Shown piece after piece: positions 1 through 8,716 of a stretch of DNA of 17,582 nucleotides. The stretch's first letter is position 1. Each line of letters starts with the position of its first letter. The translations under genes and the position numbers were made by a program. Below the pieces are notes generated by a model that worked only from the letters and a program-made list of their open reading frames with translations, had not been told where the DNA came from and made no database searches. The stretch lies in NCBI RefSeq assembly GCF_002585305.1, contig NZ_NUNF01000017.1, positions 1 to 17,582 on the forward strand. The letters run 5' to 3'. Source of the stretch: Bacillus sp. AFS037270. Its GTDB lineage: Bacteria > Bacillota > Bacilli > Bacillales_B > DSM-18226.

Positions 1-23
1 CTTTTATACTTTCTTATCTTTCA

Positions 24-56
24 AGAAAAAAGCGCCAGATGACTCTGGCGCTTTTA
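24..56 (-). terminator. Rho-independent terminator after lysS
   Basis: A perfect 9-bp inverted repeat (AGCGCCAGA at 31-39, TCTGGCGCT at 44-52) with a 4-nt loop is followed on the minus strand by a run of T (A-run at 26-30 on the plus strand). It sits about 10 bp past the lysS stop and ends the lysS transcript. Confidence 0.9.
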
Positions 57-61
57 AACCT

Positions 62-1585
<1,524 letters not shown>

Positions 1586-1695
1586 TCAAAGAATACTGGC
1601 CAATTAACTTTTCTAGCTTCAGCACTTAACCCTCTGACAATAATGCGACTCTAATAGGTCAACCAGCTGATCTAAGCCCTTCCACTTTTTTGCAT

Positions 1696-1723
1696 ACTAT
1701 ATTATTTTACACAAACATGACAA
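1696..1723 (-). promoter_or_regulatory. SigA-type promoter of lysS
   Basis: On the minus strand TTGTCA (1718-1723) and TATAGT (1696-1701) are separated by 16 bp, each matching 5 of 6 consensus bases. It lies between the dusB terminator and lysS and predicts a leader of about 140 nt before the lysS ATG. No T-box, riboswitch or attenuator is evident in the leader. An imperfect stem (AAGCT...AAAG with CTTT...AGCTT, about 1581-1617) can be drawn. Confidence 0.65.
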
Positions 1724-1753
1724 TTCAGACATCAAAAAAGTTCGCAAATACAT

Positions 1754-1781
1754 AAAAACTGCCAGTAATGCTACTGGCAGC
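1754..1781 (-). terminator. Rho-independent terminator after dusB
   Basis: A perfect 9-bp stem (CTGCCAGTA 1759-1767, TACTGGCAG 1772-1780) with a 4-nt loop is followed on the minus strand by five T (A-run at 1754-1758). It lies about 50 bp past the dusB stop and closes the folate-dusB unit before lysS. Confidence 0.88.
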
Positions 1782-1831
1782 TCTAATCAGTAAACAAAGA
1801 TATTATAGAAAATAGGGCGAGGACTGTCAAA

Positions 1832-2833
1832 TTAACCTACAATTAACTGACTGTTTTCCAATTCTTCTACGTCAGCCACTAAACCATTTAATAAGGTAAC
1901 TAAGTCTTCTCTTGTATTGCATTCGTTAATTGCATTACGCACCCTTGCATTACCGCGGACGCCTTTTAAATACCATGCTGCATGCTTACGCATTTCACGG
2001 ACAGCAATATACTCATTTTTTAAAGCAATTAATCGATCTAAGTGAAGGATACATACGTCGATTTTTTCTCTCACAGACGGCTCACCTAAGAGTTTACCAG
2101 TTTCTAAATACTGAACGGTACGGTAAATCATCCAAGGGTTTCCTAGTGCTGCTCTGCCGATCATTACCCCATCAACACCTGTTTCCTCAAGCATTCTCTT
2201 CGCATCTTGAGGTGTTTGCACGTCCCCGTTACCAATGACGGGGATATTAACAGACTGTTTTACTTCACGAATAATATCCCAATTTGCTTTTCCTTCATAC
2301 ATTTGCACACGAGTACGGCCGTGCAGCGCTACAGCCTTTCCGCCTGCTCGTTCAACCATCTGGGCATTTTTCACAGCAAAAATATGCTCATCATCCCAGC
2401 CCATTCGCATTTTTACAGTCACAGGCTTATCTACTGCATCCACAACAGCCGAAACCATTTCATAAATTTTATTAGGGTCTAATAGCCATCTTGCTCCGGC
2501 ATCACACTTTGTAATCTTCGGAACAGGACAGCCCATATTGATATCAATGATGTCGGCATTTGTGTTTTTATCAACAAACTTAGCCGCTTCTACAAGGGTT
2601 TCCTTTTCACCGCCAAAAATTTGCAGGCTGAGCGGTTTTTCACGCTCATCAATATAAAGCATATTCATAGTCTTTTCATTTTTAAAAACGATCCCCTTGT
2701 CACTGACCATTTCAGCACAAACTAAACCAGCCCCAAATTCTTTAACAGTCAAACGGAACGCTGAATTACATACACCTGCCATTGGTGCTAATACAACAGG
2801 ATTCTTTATTTCAATATCACCTATTTTTAACAT
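1832..2833 (-). CDS. dusB: tRNA-dihydrouridine synthase B (DusB)
   Basis: FMN-dependent enzyme that reduces uridines in the tRNA D-loop region to dihydrouridine using NAD(P)H. The 333-residue TIM-barrel protein shows the family features: N-terminal PVVLAPMAGV (12-21), the NMGCP motif with the expected catalytic Cys102, KMRMGWD (141-147), HGRTRVQMYEG (171-181) and the FMN-phosphate motif GNGDV...GVMIGRAALGNPW (201-234). It matches B. subtilis YacF/DusB in order and length. The start is ATG with a strong GGAGG ribosome site 6 nt upstream. It lies 18 bp after yazB and is the last gene of the folate cluster before a terminator. No anomaly is seen. The exact uridine modified cannot be read from the sequence. 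Confidence 0.97.
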   Translation of the reverse strand: MLKIGDIEIKNPVVLAPMAGVCNSAFRLTVKEFGAGLVCAEMVSDKGIVFKNEKTMNMLYIDEREKPLSLQIFGGEKETLVEAAKFVDKNTNADIIDINMGCPVPKITKCDAGARWLLDPNKIYEMVSAVVDAVDKPVTVKMRMGWDDEHIFAVKNAQMVERAGGKAVALHGRTRVQMYEGKANWDIIREVKQSVNIPVIGNGDVQTPQDAKRMLEETGVDGVMIGRAALGNPWMIYRTVQYLETGKLLGEPSVREKIDVCILHLDRLIALKNEYIAVREMRKHAAWYLKGVRGNARVRNAINECNTREDLVTLLNGLVADVEELENSQLIVG

Positions 2834-2851
2834 TCGGTAACCTCCATTTCT

Positions 2852-3058
2852 CTATTCTTTTGGTTTTAAGTCTTCTATACTAATTTTTAAGGAATGAGTA
2901 ATTTTCTCAAGTAAATCTTCTGCAGGCAGGCGATTTCCTCTTTCAATTTCACCTAAAATAGATACTGATACACCTAGTTCCCTCGAAAAGCCTTCTTGTG
3001 TATAACCCTTTAGCTTCCGATAGGCACGAATACGTCTTCCCCATTTTTCCGCTTCCAT
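2852..3058 (-). CDS. yazB: Small XRE-family helix-turn-helix protein YazB
   Basis: A 68-residue protein that is almost entirely one XRE/Cro-type DNA-binding domain: an initial basic helix (WGRRIRAYRKLKGYTQ), the HTH around residues 19-40 (TQEGFSRELGVSVSILGEIERG) and a short final helix. There is no second domain, so it would bind DNA without an obvious effector domain. Its target is unknown in B. subtilis as far as I know. The start is ATG with an AAGGAG site at 3066-3071, 7 nt upstream, both inside folK, so the first 49 bp overlap the folK 3' end in another frame. This arrangement is conserved in Bacillus. It may regulate the folate operon, but that is only inference from position. Confidence 0.9.
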   Translation of the reverse strand: MEAEKWGRRIRAYRKLKGYTQEGFSRELGVSVSILGEIERGNRLPAEDLLEKITHSLKISIEDLKPKE

Positions 3059-3537
3059 AATCGGACTCCTTCTTTATCTGGTAGTTCATTCAGCAGTATG
3101 TTAAGAGGTTTATCCACCCCAGGTAATCTAAGGTTTTGATCAATTTCTACTAATGGAACTAAAACAAACGCCCGCTCTAACATTCTTGGGTGCGGTACAT
3201 TAAGTTTCTCTGATTCTATATTTTCTTGGTTAAAGGTTAGAATGTCAAGGTCTAACGTCCTTGGCCCCCACTTTATTTCCCTTATTCTTCCAAGTTCTAA
3301 TTCAATTTTTAAACATGTCTCTAATAATTCCATCGCACTTAGATTCGTTTGAACCTTGATTACCATGTTCAAAAATAAATCTTGGTCCTCATATCCAACG
3401 GGATCCGTTTCGTACACAGATGATAGATTTACCAATTGGATAGCAGGATAACTCTTTAATCGATTAATAGCATTAACTATATTATCATAACGGTTTCCCA
3501 TATTTGAGCCAAGGGCAATAAATGCTGTATTTTCCAC
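3010..3537 (-). CDS. folK: 2-amino-4-hydroxy-6-hydroxymethyldihydropteridine pyrophosphokinase (HPPK)
   Basis: Transfers pyrophosphate from ATP to 6-hydroxymethyl-7,8-dihydropterin, giving the substrate that FolP joins to p-aminobenzoate. The 175-residue protein has the HPPK signature elements: N-terminal ALGSNMGNR (8-16), ETDPVGYEDQDLFLNM (44-59), and the pterin/ATP motif WGPRTLDLDIL (90-100) followed by VPHPRMLERAFVLVPL. The start is GTG (3535-3537) with a GGGGAAG ribosome site overlapping the last codons of folB, and folB stops 2 bp away, so the genes are probably translationally coupled. The 3' end overlaps yazB by 49 bp. Length and order match Bacillus FolK. Confidence 0.96.
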   Translation of the reverse strand: MENTAFIALGSNMGNRYDNIVNAINRLKSYPAIQLVNLSSVYETDPVGYEDQDLFLNMVIKVQTNLSAMELLETCLKIELELGRIREIKWGPRTLDLDILTFNQENIESEKLNVPHPRMLERAFVLVPLVEIDQNLRLPGVDKPLNILLNELPDKEGVRLWKRKNGEDVFVPIGS

Positions 3538-3539
3538 TT

Positions 3540-3899
3540 TTATCTTCCCCTCGTAATTTCTACGGCAACAGATTTGTAATGACCTGGTATTGGAGGATCT
3601 GGTTTAATCACCTTAACCGTAACATCTAGTACAAGCGGAAATACTCTTATGACACTTGCGGCAATTTCTTCAGCAACTGCTTCAATCAGCTTATAGGGTT
3701 TCCCCTCAACCACTTCCTTACAAACTTGATACAATTCGCCGTAATTTACGGAGTATTTAAGTTCATCTGATTCCCCAGCCTTTTTTAAATCAACGGATAC
3801 AGATAAATCCACAATAAATCGCTGGCCTAATCGATTCTCCTCAGGAAACACGCCATGATAACCATAAAACTCCATCATATTTACATATATTTTATCCAA
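3540..3899 (-). CDS. folB: Dihydroneopterin aldolase
   Basis: Cleaves 7,8-dihydroneopterin to 6-hydroxymethyl-7,8-dihydropterin and glycolaldehyde in folate synthesis. The protein carries MEFYGYHGVFPEE near the N-terminus, the central NYGELYQVCKEVVEGKPYKLIEAVAEEIA segment (substrate-binding Glu and active-site region) and the C-terminal VKVIKPDPPIPGHYKSVAVEI motif with the expected catalytic Lys. I place the start at a TTG (3897-3899), not at the ATG at 3906-3908. The only good ribosome site, GGGGAAGGA, ends directly against that ATG but is about 8 nt from the TTG, and the resulting (M)DKIYVN matches the MDKVYVE start I recall for B. subtilis FolB. This gives 119 residues and an 8-bp overlap with folP. 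Confidence 0.95.
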   Translation of the reverse strand: MDKIYVNMMEFYGYHGVFPEENRLGQRFIVDLSVSVDLKKAGESDELKYSVNYGELYQVCKEVVEGKPYKLIEAVAEEIAASVIRVFPLVLDVTVKVIKPDPPIPGHYKSVAVEITRGR

Positions 3900-4734
3900 T
3901 GACAGCATCCTTCCCCATCAATATATCCATCATTCTAGCCATTCTGCTCATTTCTTTTACGTCGTGAACCCGGATCATTTGACAGCCTTTTTGGATGCCG
4001 TAACAAATGGTCGCTCCTGTCCCTTCCATTCTTTCACCAACGGGCAGATTTAATGCTTGTCCAATCATTGATTTTCTTGATGTTCCTAAAAGAATAGGAT
4101 AGCCTAGCATTACAAACTTTTCTAAGTTTTGCATGGTTAGCAAGTTTTCATGATAGTCACGTGCAAAACCAATACCAGGATCAAGGATAATATTTTCATC
4201 TCTTACCCCGGCCTTTTTTACAATTGCGACACTTTCATAAAGGTCATTTATTACATCTCTCATAAAAGACTCGTAGTTACGGTCATGGCGATTGTGCATA
4301 AGGATGATAGGAACATTGTAGTCAGCAGCTACCTGTGCCATCTTTTCGTCAGCTTTAGCTCCCCAAATATCGTTAATGATGTGTGCCCCCGCCTCGATTG
4401 CCTGCTTGGCGACCTCCGCTTTATAGGTGTCAATCGATATTGGGATTGGAACCTGTTCCGAAATGGCTTTTATGACTGGGACAACCCGTTCAATTTCTTC
4501 CTCATCGGAAATAACAGTATAACCCGGCCTAGTGGATTCTCCTCCAATATCAATAATATCCGCACCATTTGCCGCCATTTCCCTTGCATGTTCAACCGCG
4601 CGTTCGATTTGATTAAATTCCCCTCCATCTGAGAAGGAATCAGGGGTCACATTTAAGATTCCCATTACAATGGTCTTTTTGGAATACTCCAAGGTATATG
4701 GCCCACACTTGATTTGTTCTTGAGTTGTTCTCAT
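3892..4734 (-). CDS. folP: Dihydropteroate synthase (sulfonamide target)
   Basis: Condenses 6-hydroxymethyl-7,8-dihydropterin pyrophosphate with p-aminobenzoate to dihydropteroate. TIM-barrel motifs are all present: MGILNVTPDSFSDGG (24-38), DIGGESTRPG (62-71), INDIWGA, DPGIGFARD, and GTSRKSMIG near the C-terminus. It is called sul in B. subtilis. The chosen ATG (4732-4734) has a GGGGGG ribosome site 7 nt upstream. An in-frame ATG at 4750-4752 would lie upstream of that site and only a few bases from the predicted transcription start, so it is unlikely. It heads folP-folB-folK-yazB-dusB. The pabB-pabA-pabC genes that normally precede it are absent here, so p-aminobenzoate must come from elsewhere. 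Confidence 0.96.
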   Translation of the reverse strand: MRTTQEQIKCGPYTLEYSKKTIVMGILNVTPDSFSDGGEFNQIERAVEHAREMAANGADIIDIGGESTRPGYTVISDEEEIERVVPVIKAISEQVPIPISIDTYKAEVAKQAIEAGAHIINDIWGAKADEKMAQVAADYNVPIILMHNRHDRNYESFMRDVINDLYESVAIVKKAGVRDENIILDPGIGFARDYHENLLTMQNLEKFVMLGYPILLGTSRKSMIGQALNLPVGERMEGTGATICYGIQKGCQMIRVHDVKEMSRMARMMDILMGKDAVIG

Positions 4735-4762
4735 TCCATATCCCCCCAGCATGTTTTTTCAC

Positions 4763-4771
4763 ATTTTATCA
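4763..4771 (-). promoter_or_regulatory. Candidate extended -10 promoter for folP
   Basis: Read on the minus strand, TGATAAAAT (TG-n-TAAAAT, 5 of 6 against TATAAT) follows directly after the cysK terminator. There is no convincing -35 hexamer, only a T-rich tract from that terminator. The predicted start near 4756 would give a ~20-nt leader with the GGGGGG ribosome site before the folP ATG at 4734. Confidence 0.45.
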
Positions 4772-4781
4772 TATTTTTAAC

Positions 4782-4819
4782 AAAAAAAAGAGGCTTCGGC
4801 AAAATCTCGCCAACGCCTC
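4782..4819 (-). terminator. Rho-independent terminator after cysK
   Basis: Minus strand: GAGGC-G-TTGGC pairs with GCCGA-A-GCCTC (4790-4800 with 4809-4819) around an 8-nt loop, with one G/A mismatch and one T-G pair, followed by eight T (A-run 4782-4789). A T-rich run also follows on the plus side (4824-4831), so it could work in both directions, though no plus-strand gene approaches it. Confidence 0.88.
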
Positions 4820-4829
4820 CTATCTTTTT

Positions 4830-5756
4830 TTATTCAGCATCATATTGGTAAAGTGGTGTACTTAAATAACGCTCTCCGTTATCAGGAATAATCGCAAGTA
4901 CTTTTTTACCTTTACCTAGTTCTTTCGCTACCTTTAGAGCTGCAGAAATCGCTGCACCAGAAGAAATACCGCCTAGAATACCTTCTTCTCTAGCAGCACG
5001 GCGAGATGCTTCGAATGCTTCTTCAGTACTGATTTGAATAACCTCATCATAGATGTTTGTATTTAAAGTATCTGGTACAAAACCTGCACCAAGTCCCTGA
5101 AGTTTGTGCGGTGCAGGGTTTCCGCCTGATAGCACTGGTGAATCTTTTGGTTCAACCGCAATAATTTTCGCTTCTGGGAATTTTTCACGAATGACACTTC
5201 CAGCACCTGTAATGGTACCACCTGTTCCGATTCCGGATACAAAAGCGTCTAGTTGATCCATTTGTTCAACAATTTCTTTACCTGTTGTTCTTCTATGTAC
5301 TTCAGGATTTGCTTGGTTTTTAAATTGTTGTGGTAAGAAATAACCGTGTTCCTTTACTAGCTCTTCTGCTTTAGCAATTGCACCTTTCATCCCTGCTGGC
5401 CCAGGAGTTAAGACAAGCTCTGCACCATAGGCACGAAGAAGGTTTCTTCTTTCTAAGCTCATTGTCTCAGGCATAACGAAGATTGCTTTATAACCTTTTG
5501 CTGCAGCAACCATCGCAAGTCCAATACCTGTATTACCACTTGTTGGCTCAATAATTGTATCACCTGGTTTAATTAAACCTTGCTCTTCTGCAGCTTCAAT
5601 CATCGAAAGACCGATACGGTCCTTAACACTGCTGCCTGGGTTAAAGTACTCAAGCTTTAAATAAACATCTGCACTATTTTCATCTACTAATCTGTTTAAT
5701 TTAACAATTGGTGTTTGGCCGATTAATTCAGCCACTGAATTTGCAACACGAACCAT
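4830..5756 (-). CDS. cysK: Cysteine synthase (O-acetylserine sulfhydrylase A)
   Basis: PLP enzyme that makes L-cysteine from O-acetylserine and sulfide in the cytoplasm. The 308-residue protein has the family signature [13 protein letters not shown] with PLP Lys45, the substrate loop EPTSGNTG (69-76), the phosphate-binding [10 protein letters not shown] and the C-terminal GISSGAA (PLP-ring Ser). Length is typical of CysK. The start is ATG with an AGAGGTG ribosome site 5 nt upstream. It has its own candidate SigA promoter (about 5807-5836) and terminator, so it is probably monocistronic, and lies between yacD and folP as in Bacillus apart from the missing pab genes. In B. subtilis cysK belongs to the CymR regulon with CysK acting as co-regulator. 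I cannot confirm a CymR site here, but an inverted repeat lies upstream at 5871-5890. Confidence 0.98.
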   Translation of the reverse strand: MVRVANSVAELIGQTPIVKLNRLVDENSADVYLKLEYFNPGSSVKDRIGLSMIEAAEEQGLIKPGDTIIEPTSGNTGIGLAMVAAAKGYKAIFVMPETMSLERRNLLRAYGAELVLTPGPAGMKGAIAKAEELVKEHGYFLPQQFKNQANPEVHRRTTGKEIVEQMDQLDAFVSGIGTGGTITGAGSVIREKFPEAKIIAVEPKDSPVLSGGNPAPHKLQGLGAGFVPDTLNTNIYDEVIQISTEEAFEASRRAAREEGILGGISSGAAISAALKVAKELGKGKKVLAIIPDNGERYLSTPLYQYDAE

Positions 5757-5806
5757 TAGAGCACCTCTATTCCGAGTATTTTTATTGGGATTATATTATT
5801 AAATTT

Positions 5807-5836
5807 ACCAGTTTTTAAGCCAACTTGTCAATTGTT
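5807..5836 (-). promoter_or_regulatory. Candidate SigA promoter of cysK
   Basis: On the minus strand TTGACA (perfect -35) is followed after 18 bp by TAAATT preceded by TGG, an extended -10. A second A+T-rich box (TATAAT) lies a few bases further downstream. The predicted leader is about 45-50 nt. Confidence 0.6.
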
Positions 5837-5870
5837 TTGATTGAAAAATTTCAAATAAATTGAAAATATA

Positions 5871-5890
5871 ATTAGTAGATATGTACTAAT
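5871..5890. promoter_or_regulatory. Inverted repeat upstream of the cysK promoter
   Basis: Arms ATTAGTA and TACTAAT are perfect 7-bp complements around a 6-bp centre, located roughly 40 bp upstream of the cysK -35. A second short dyad (TTCAA-N5-TTGAA, about 5850-5864) lies between it and the promoter. The dyads suggest a protein operator, possibly for a sulfur regulator, but I could not match a specific consensus. The remainder of 5891-5950 holds no recognisable gene or site. Confidence 0.35.
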
Positions 5891-5951
5891 TGTAAGTCGA
5901 TTGTCCTAGGCTCTGGAATGCCGGCTTTTTATTATCATTCCCTTATCCAAC

Positions 5952-5977
5952 AAAAAAACACAGAATTTCAACTGTGT
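5952..5977 (-). terminator. Rho-independent terminator after yacD
   Basis: Minus strand: ACACAG (5972-5977) and CTGTGT (5958-5963) form a 6-bp stem with an 8-nt loop, followed by seven T (A-run 5952-5958). It begins 1 nt after the yacD stop codon. Confidence 0.75.
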
Positions 5978-5978
5978 C

Positions 5979-6875
5979 TTAATTAAGGTCTTTATCCCCA
6001 TAAAACCATTTGACCTTAGCTTCATCCCAAAGGATAGAGGCTGAGGCTGGCGTTTTCATTTGTTCTAGAGCAATTTGCCGGCGGATTTGGTCTTTAACCT
6101 CATTATACGAATAGCTTTTCCCACTGATTTTCCCATCTAATTTTAAAAGAGCGTATCCTTCCTTCACCTTTATTGGTTTGCTAACAGCTTTTGTCTTCAA
6201 TTTTTTAGCAGCCGTGATATATTGTTTAGGAAAACGCTCATCTCCTTCACTAATATATCCGATATCCCCACCTTCATTTGCTGAGAACTCCTCTAGCGAC
6301 CGTTCCATAGCCATTGCTGAAAAACTAGACCCATGAGCAAGCTCTTTTGCTGCAGTTTCTGCTTCTTTCTTTGTTTTAACGACTATGTGCGATAAGTGAT
6401 AGGCTGCTGGAACACTGAAAAGATTTTTATTTTTTGTATAATATCTTTTTAATTCACGATTGGAAACAGATACATCCTTTGTTAATATCTCTTCTAAGAG
6501 CAAACTGCTGCGGATTTGTTCTTTCCACTTGGTTTCATTTTGATGATTTTTTTGGCCAAAAGTATTATATGTAGTCTGAAGCATTCGATATTCACGCTCA
6601 ACATCTTGGTCTGATACCTTAATGTTGTATTTTGCTGCCATTTCCTCGATTACTTTTTGGTCGACCATTTCCTTCAGTACATCTTTTCCATATTTAGCTT
6701 CTAACTCATTCAACCAGGCTTGTCGGGAAATTTCCTTCTTTCCGACAGTAGCTACGGCCTCGTCATTTGCCGCTAAACCATTTACCTCGTTCACCCTTGT
6801 CAGGAAAAAGGCCACTGTCAGACAGTTAATAAAAACAAGGGCTGCAATGATCATCCAAAGCTGCTTCTTCCCCAA
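5979..6875 (-). CDS. yacD: Membrane-anchored parvulin-like peptidyl-prolyl isomerase YacD
   Basis: Probable extracytoplasmic foldase related to PrsA/SurA. Numbered from the chosen start, residues 6-26 form one hydrophobic segment (signal anchor with no lipobox, FINC being a poor match), then an N-terminal SurA/PrsA-like helical region with LEAKYGKDVLKEMVDQKVIEEMA and QIRSSLLLEEILT, then a parvulin domain at about 158-248 (YHLSHIVVKTKKEAE, SSFSAMA, GGDIGYIS), and a short C-terminal helix. The start is TTG (6873-6875): GGAGG lies 8 nt upstream of it, whereas the ATG at 6888-6890 has that GGAGGAG just inside the reading frame and only repeat DNA upstream. The TTG start gives MGKKQLWMII, which lines up with the MKSRTIWTII I recall for B. 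subtilis YacD. Enzymatic activity is not assured for this subgroup. Confidence 0.9.
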   Translation of the reverse strand: MGKKQLWMIIAALVFINCLTVAFFLTRVNEVNGLAANDEAVATVGKKEISRQAWLNELEAKYGKDVLKEMVDQKVIEEMAAKYNIKVSDQDVEREYRMLQTTYNTFGQKNHQNETKWKEQIRSSLLLEEILTKDVSVSNRELKRYYTKNKNLFSVPAAYHLSHIVVKTKKEAETAAKELAHGSSFSAMAMERSLEEFSANEGGDIGYISEGDERFPKQYITAAKKLKTKAVSKPIKVKEGYALLKLDGKISGKSYSYNEVKDQIRRQIALEQMKTPASASILWDEAKVKWFYGDKDLN

Positions 6876-6892
6876 ATTTTTCTCCTCCATAT

Positions 6893-6944
6893 GAAAAGCG
6901 CAAGCGCTGTTTAGCGATGTATATTAACCGCTGGCGCTTGCGCT
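6893..6944. repeat. Short palindromic repeat element, minimal relative of the tilS-upstream element
   Basis: An 11-bp perfect inverted repeat (AGCGCAAGCGC 6897-6907, GCGCTTGCGCT 6934-6944) encloses an inner 4-bp pair (AGCG 6913-6916, CGCT 6929-6932). The left end, GAAAAGCGCAAGCGC followed by GTTTAGCG and GTAT, is nearly identical to the right end of the element at 12834-13002 read on the opposite strand. It lies between hslO and yacD, ending 18 bp upstream of the yacD TTG. The hairpin could also attenuate or end hslO transcripts, but only four T follow it on the minus strand. Confidence 0.75.
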
Positions 6945-6966
6945 GACATTATTGTATAACTAAGGA

Positions 6967-7845
6967 CTATTTTGCTTCTTCTCTTAAGGCTTCTAGCTCT
7001 TCCTTAGAATATTGATATTTTTCATTACAGAAGTGACAGTGGGCCTCCGCCTGTCCATCTTCTTCAATCATCGCGGTGATCTCAGCCGTCCCTAAGCCAA
7101 TAATGGCATTGGCAAAACGCTCTTTGGAGCAATTACATTCAAAACTGACCGGCATTGTTTCTAAAATTTTCACATTCTCTTTTCCGAACAATTCTACAAG
7201 GATTTGCTCTGGAGTAAGTCCTCGCTCAACTAATTTAGAAATTGGTTCAATTGTCTTTAACCGTTCTTCTAATTGAGAAATAAGTGCATCCGGCGTCCCT
7301 GGCATTAATTGAAAAATAAACCCTCCTGCAGCTAAAATCGAGTCATCGGGGTTTACTAAAACACCAACTCCCACAGAGGAAGGTACCTGTTCTGAGGTCG
7401 CAAAGTAATAGGTAAAGTCCTCGCCCAGTTCTCCTGATACAAGCGGTACTTGTCCAGAAAAGAAGTCACGCAATCCGATATCCTTAACAACCGCTAACAT
7501 ACCATCTGTGCCGACCGCACGGCGGACGTCAAGCTTACCGTGTTCATTTGATTCAAAATCAACCTCCGGATTGGTCACATAACCGCGCACCTCACCCTTG
7601 GCATTGCTATCGACGACAATCGGACCAAGTGGACCGCCGCCATTAATTTTTACTGTAAGTTTATCCTCACCTTTTAGCATTGCCCCCATCATGACCGCCG
7701 CGGTCATCGTGCGGCCAAGAGCAGCTGACGCCGTGCGCCAAGTTTGATGACGGCGTTGTGCTTCACTGATTGTATCAGTAGTGCGGACTGCATATGCACG
7801 TATATTTCCATCATAGGCTAGTGCCTTTACAAGATAATCCTTCAA
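6967..7845 (-). CDS. hslO: Redox-regulated molecular chaperone Hsp33
   Basis: Cytoplasmic holdase that is inactive when reduced with Zn bound, and is activated by oxidation and unfolding of its C-terminal redox switch. The four switch cysteines are intact: CNC (237, 239) and CHFC (270, 273), the CxC-X30-CxxC pattern. The N-terminal substrate-binding domain ([20 protein letters not shown]..., [24 protein letters not shown]) matches the family. I choose TTG at 7843-7845, giving (M)[12 protein letters not shown] as in B. subtilis [12 protein letters not shown], because GGGAG lies 8 nt upstream. The ORF runs 10 codons further to an ATG at 7873-7875 that would overlap that ribosome site. This gives 292 residues, the normal size. 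It lies 34 bp after coaX and is probably cotranscribed. Confidence 0.97.
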   Translation of the reverse strand: MKDYLVKALAYDGNIRAYAVRTTDTISEAQRRHQTWRTASAALGRTMTAAVMMGAMLKGEDKLTVKINGGGPLGPIVVDSNAKGEVRGYVTNPEVDFESNEHGKLDVRRAVGTDGMLAVVKDIGLRDFFSGQVPLVSGELGEDFTYYFATSEQVPSSVGVGVLVNPDDSILAAGGFIFQLMPGTPDALISQLEERLKTIEPISKLVERGLTPEQILVELFGKENVKILETMPVSFECNCSKERFANAIIGLGTAEITAMIEEDGQAEAHCHFCNEKYQYSKEELEALREEAK

Positions 7846-7879
7846 AAGTATAACTCCCTTCTTGCTGAATAACATTAGG

Positions 7880-8647
7880 TTATCCCATGTTTCGTTTATA
7901 GATAAGTGAAAGACCCTTTAAAGTTAAAAAAGGATCAATTATATCAATAATAGTTGATTCTTGTGAAATTAAGCCCGCAAGTCCTCCTGTTGCAATTACT
8001 GTAGGTTTTTTGGGGCTTTGGTCCATCATCCTTTTCACAATCCCCTCTACTTGTCCAACATAGCCATAAACAATCCCAGCCTGCATAGCCGAAACGGTAT
8101 TCTTTCCAATTACCCCTTCTGGTCTAGCAATTTCAATCCGTGGTAATTTTGCTGCTCTAGAATAAAGGGCCTCCGTCGAAATGCCAATTCCAGGTGCAAT
8201 TGCACCACCCATATATTGACGCTCCTCATTCACATAACAATACGTAGTCGCTGTACCAAAATCCACTATGATAAGCGGGCTTCCATATTCATGAATAGCG
8301 GCTACAGCATTCACAATTCGGTCAGCACCGACCTCTCTTGGATTTTCGTATTTAATATTGAGTCCTGTTTTAATACCAGGACCGACGACAAGAGGCTTTA
8401 TGTGAAAGTACTTTTGACACATTCTTTCTAAGGCAAGCATGATTGGCGGCACAACGGAAGAAATAATAATGCCATCAATATCAGAAAACTTAAGGCCCGA
8501 AAAGTCAAATAAGGCCTTTATATTCATTCCAAATTCATCTTCGGTACGGTTGCGGTTCGTTTCAACACGCCAATGATACTTAAGTTCCTCTCCCTCATAA
8601 ACACCTAAGACAATATTGGTATTTCCCACATCGAATACGAAAATCAA
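7880..8647 (-). CDS. coaX: Type III pantothenate kinase
   Basis: Phosphorylates pantothenate, the first step of coenzyme A synthesis. Type III enzymes are acetyl-CoA-insensitive ASKHA-fold proteins. The signatures are present: N-terminal DVGNTN phosphate loop, [34 protein letters not shown] and GGAIAPGI, with ATGGLA near the C-terminus. I prefer TTG at 8645-8647, giving (M)[10 protein letters not shown] like B. subtilis CoaX (MLLVIDVGNTN). A GTG three codons upstream (8654-8656) overlaps the GAGTGAT-like ribosome site and is less likely. Length is about 255 residues, normal for the family. It follows the ftsH terminator and probably has its own promoter just upstream (TATGAT at 8691-8696, weak -35), then hslO follows. 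Confidence 0.96.
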   Translation of the reverse strand: MIFVFDVGNTNIVLGVYEGEELKYHWRVETNRNRTEDEFGMNIKALFDFSGLKFSDIDGIIISSVVPPIMLALERMCQKYFHIKPLVVGPGIKTGLNIKYENPREVGADRIVNAVAAIHEYGSPLIIVDFGTATTYCYVNEERQYMGGAIAPGIGISTEALYSRAAKLPRIEIARPEGVIGKNTVSAMQAGIVYGYVGQVEGIVKRMMDQSPKKPTVIATGGLAGLISQESTIIDIIDPFLTLKGLSLIYKRNMG

Positions 8648-8690
8648 TTCTATCACTCGCTTTATTTATATTCTTTTCCTCATACGCAAC

Positions 8691-8696
8691 ATCATA
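8691..8696 (-). promoter_or_regulatory. Candidate -10 box of a coaX promoter
   Basis: TATGAT on the minus strand matches 5 of 6 -10 bases, with a TTTTCA -35-like hexamer 18 bp upstream inside the T-tract of the ftsH terminator. The position between that terminator and coaX makes a promoter necessary unless readthrough suffices. The match is weak. Confidence 0.35.
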
Positions 8697-8716
8697 TCAT
8701 AAATAGTTTATGCGTG

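Noticed and set aside
4150..4632. 160-codon plus-strand open frame
   Set aside because: It is antisense to folP, whose motifs are complete, and its translation is low-complexity-like with no family resemblance or ribosome site.
5891..5940. GCCGGC-containing segment as a plus-strand terminator
   Set aside because: GCCGGC followed by TTTTT gives no adequate stem, and no plus-strand gene lies upstream.
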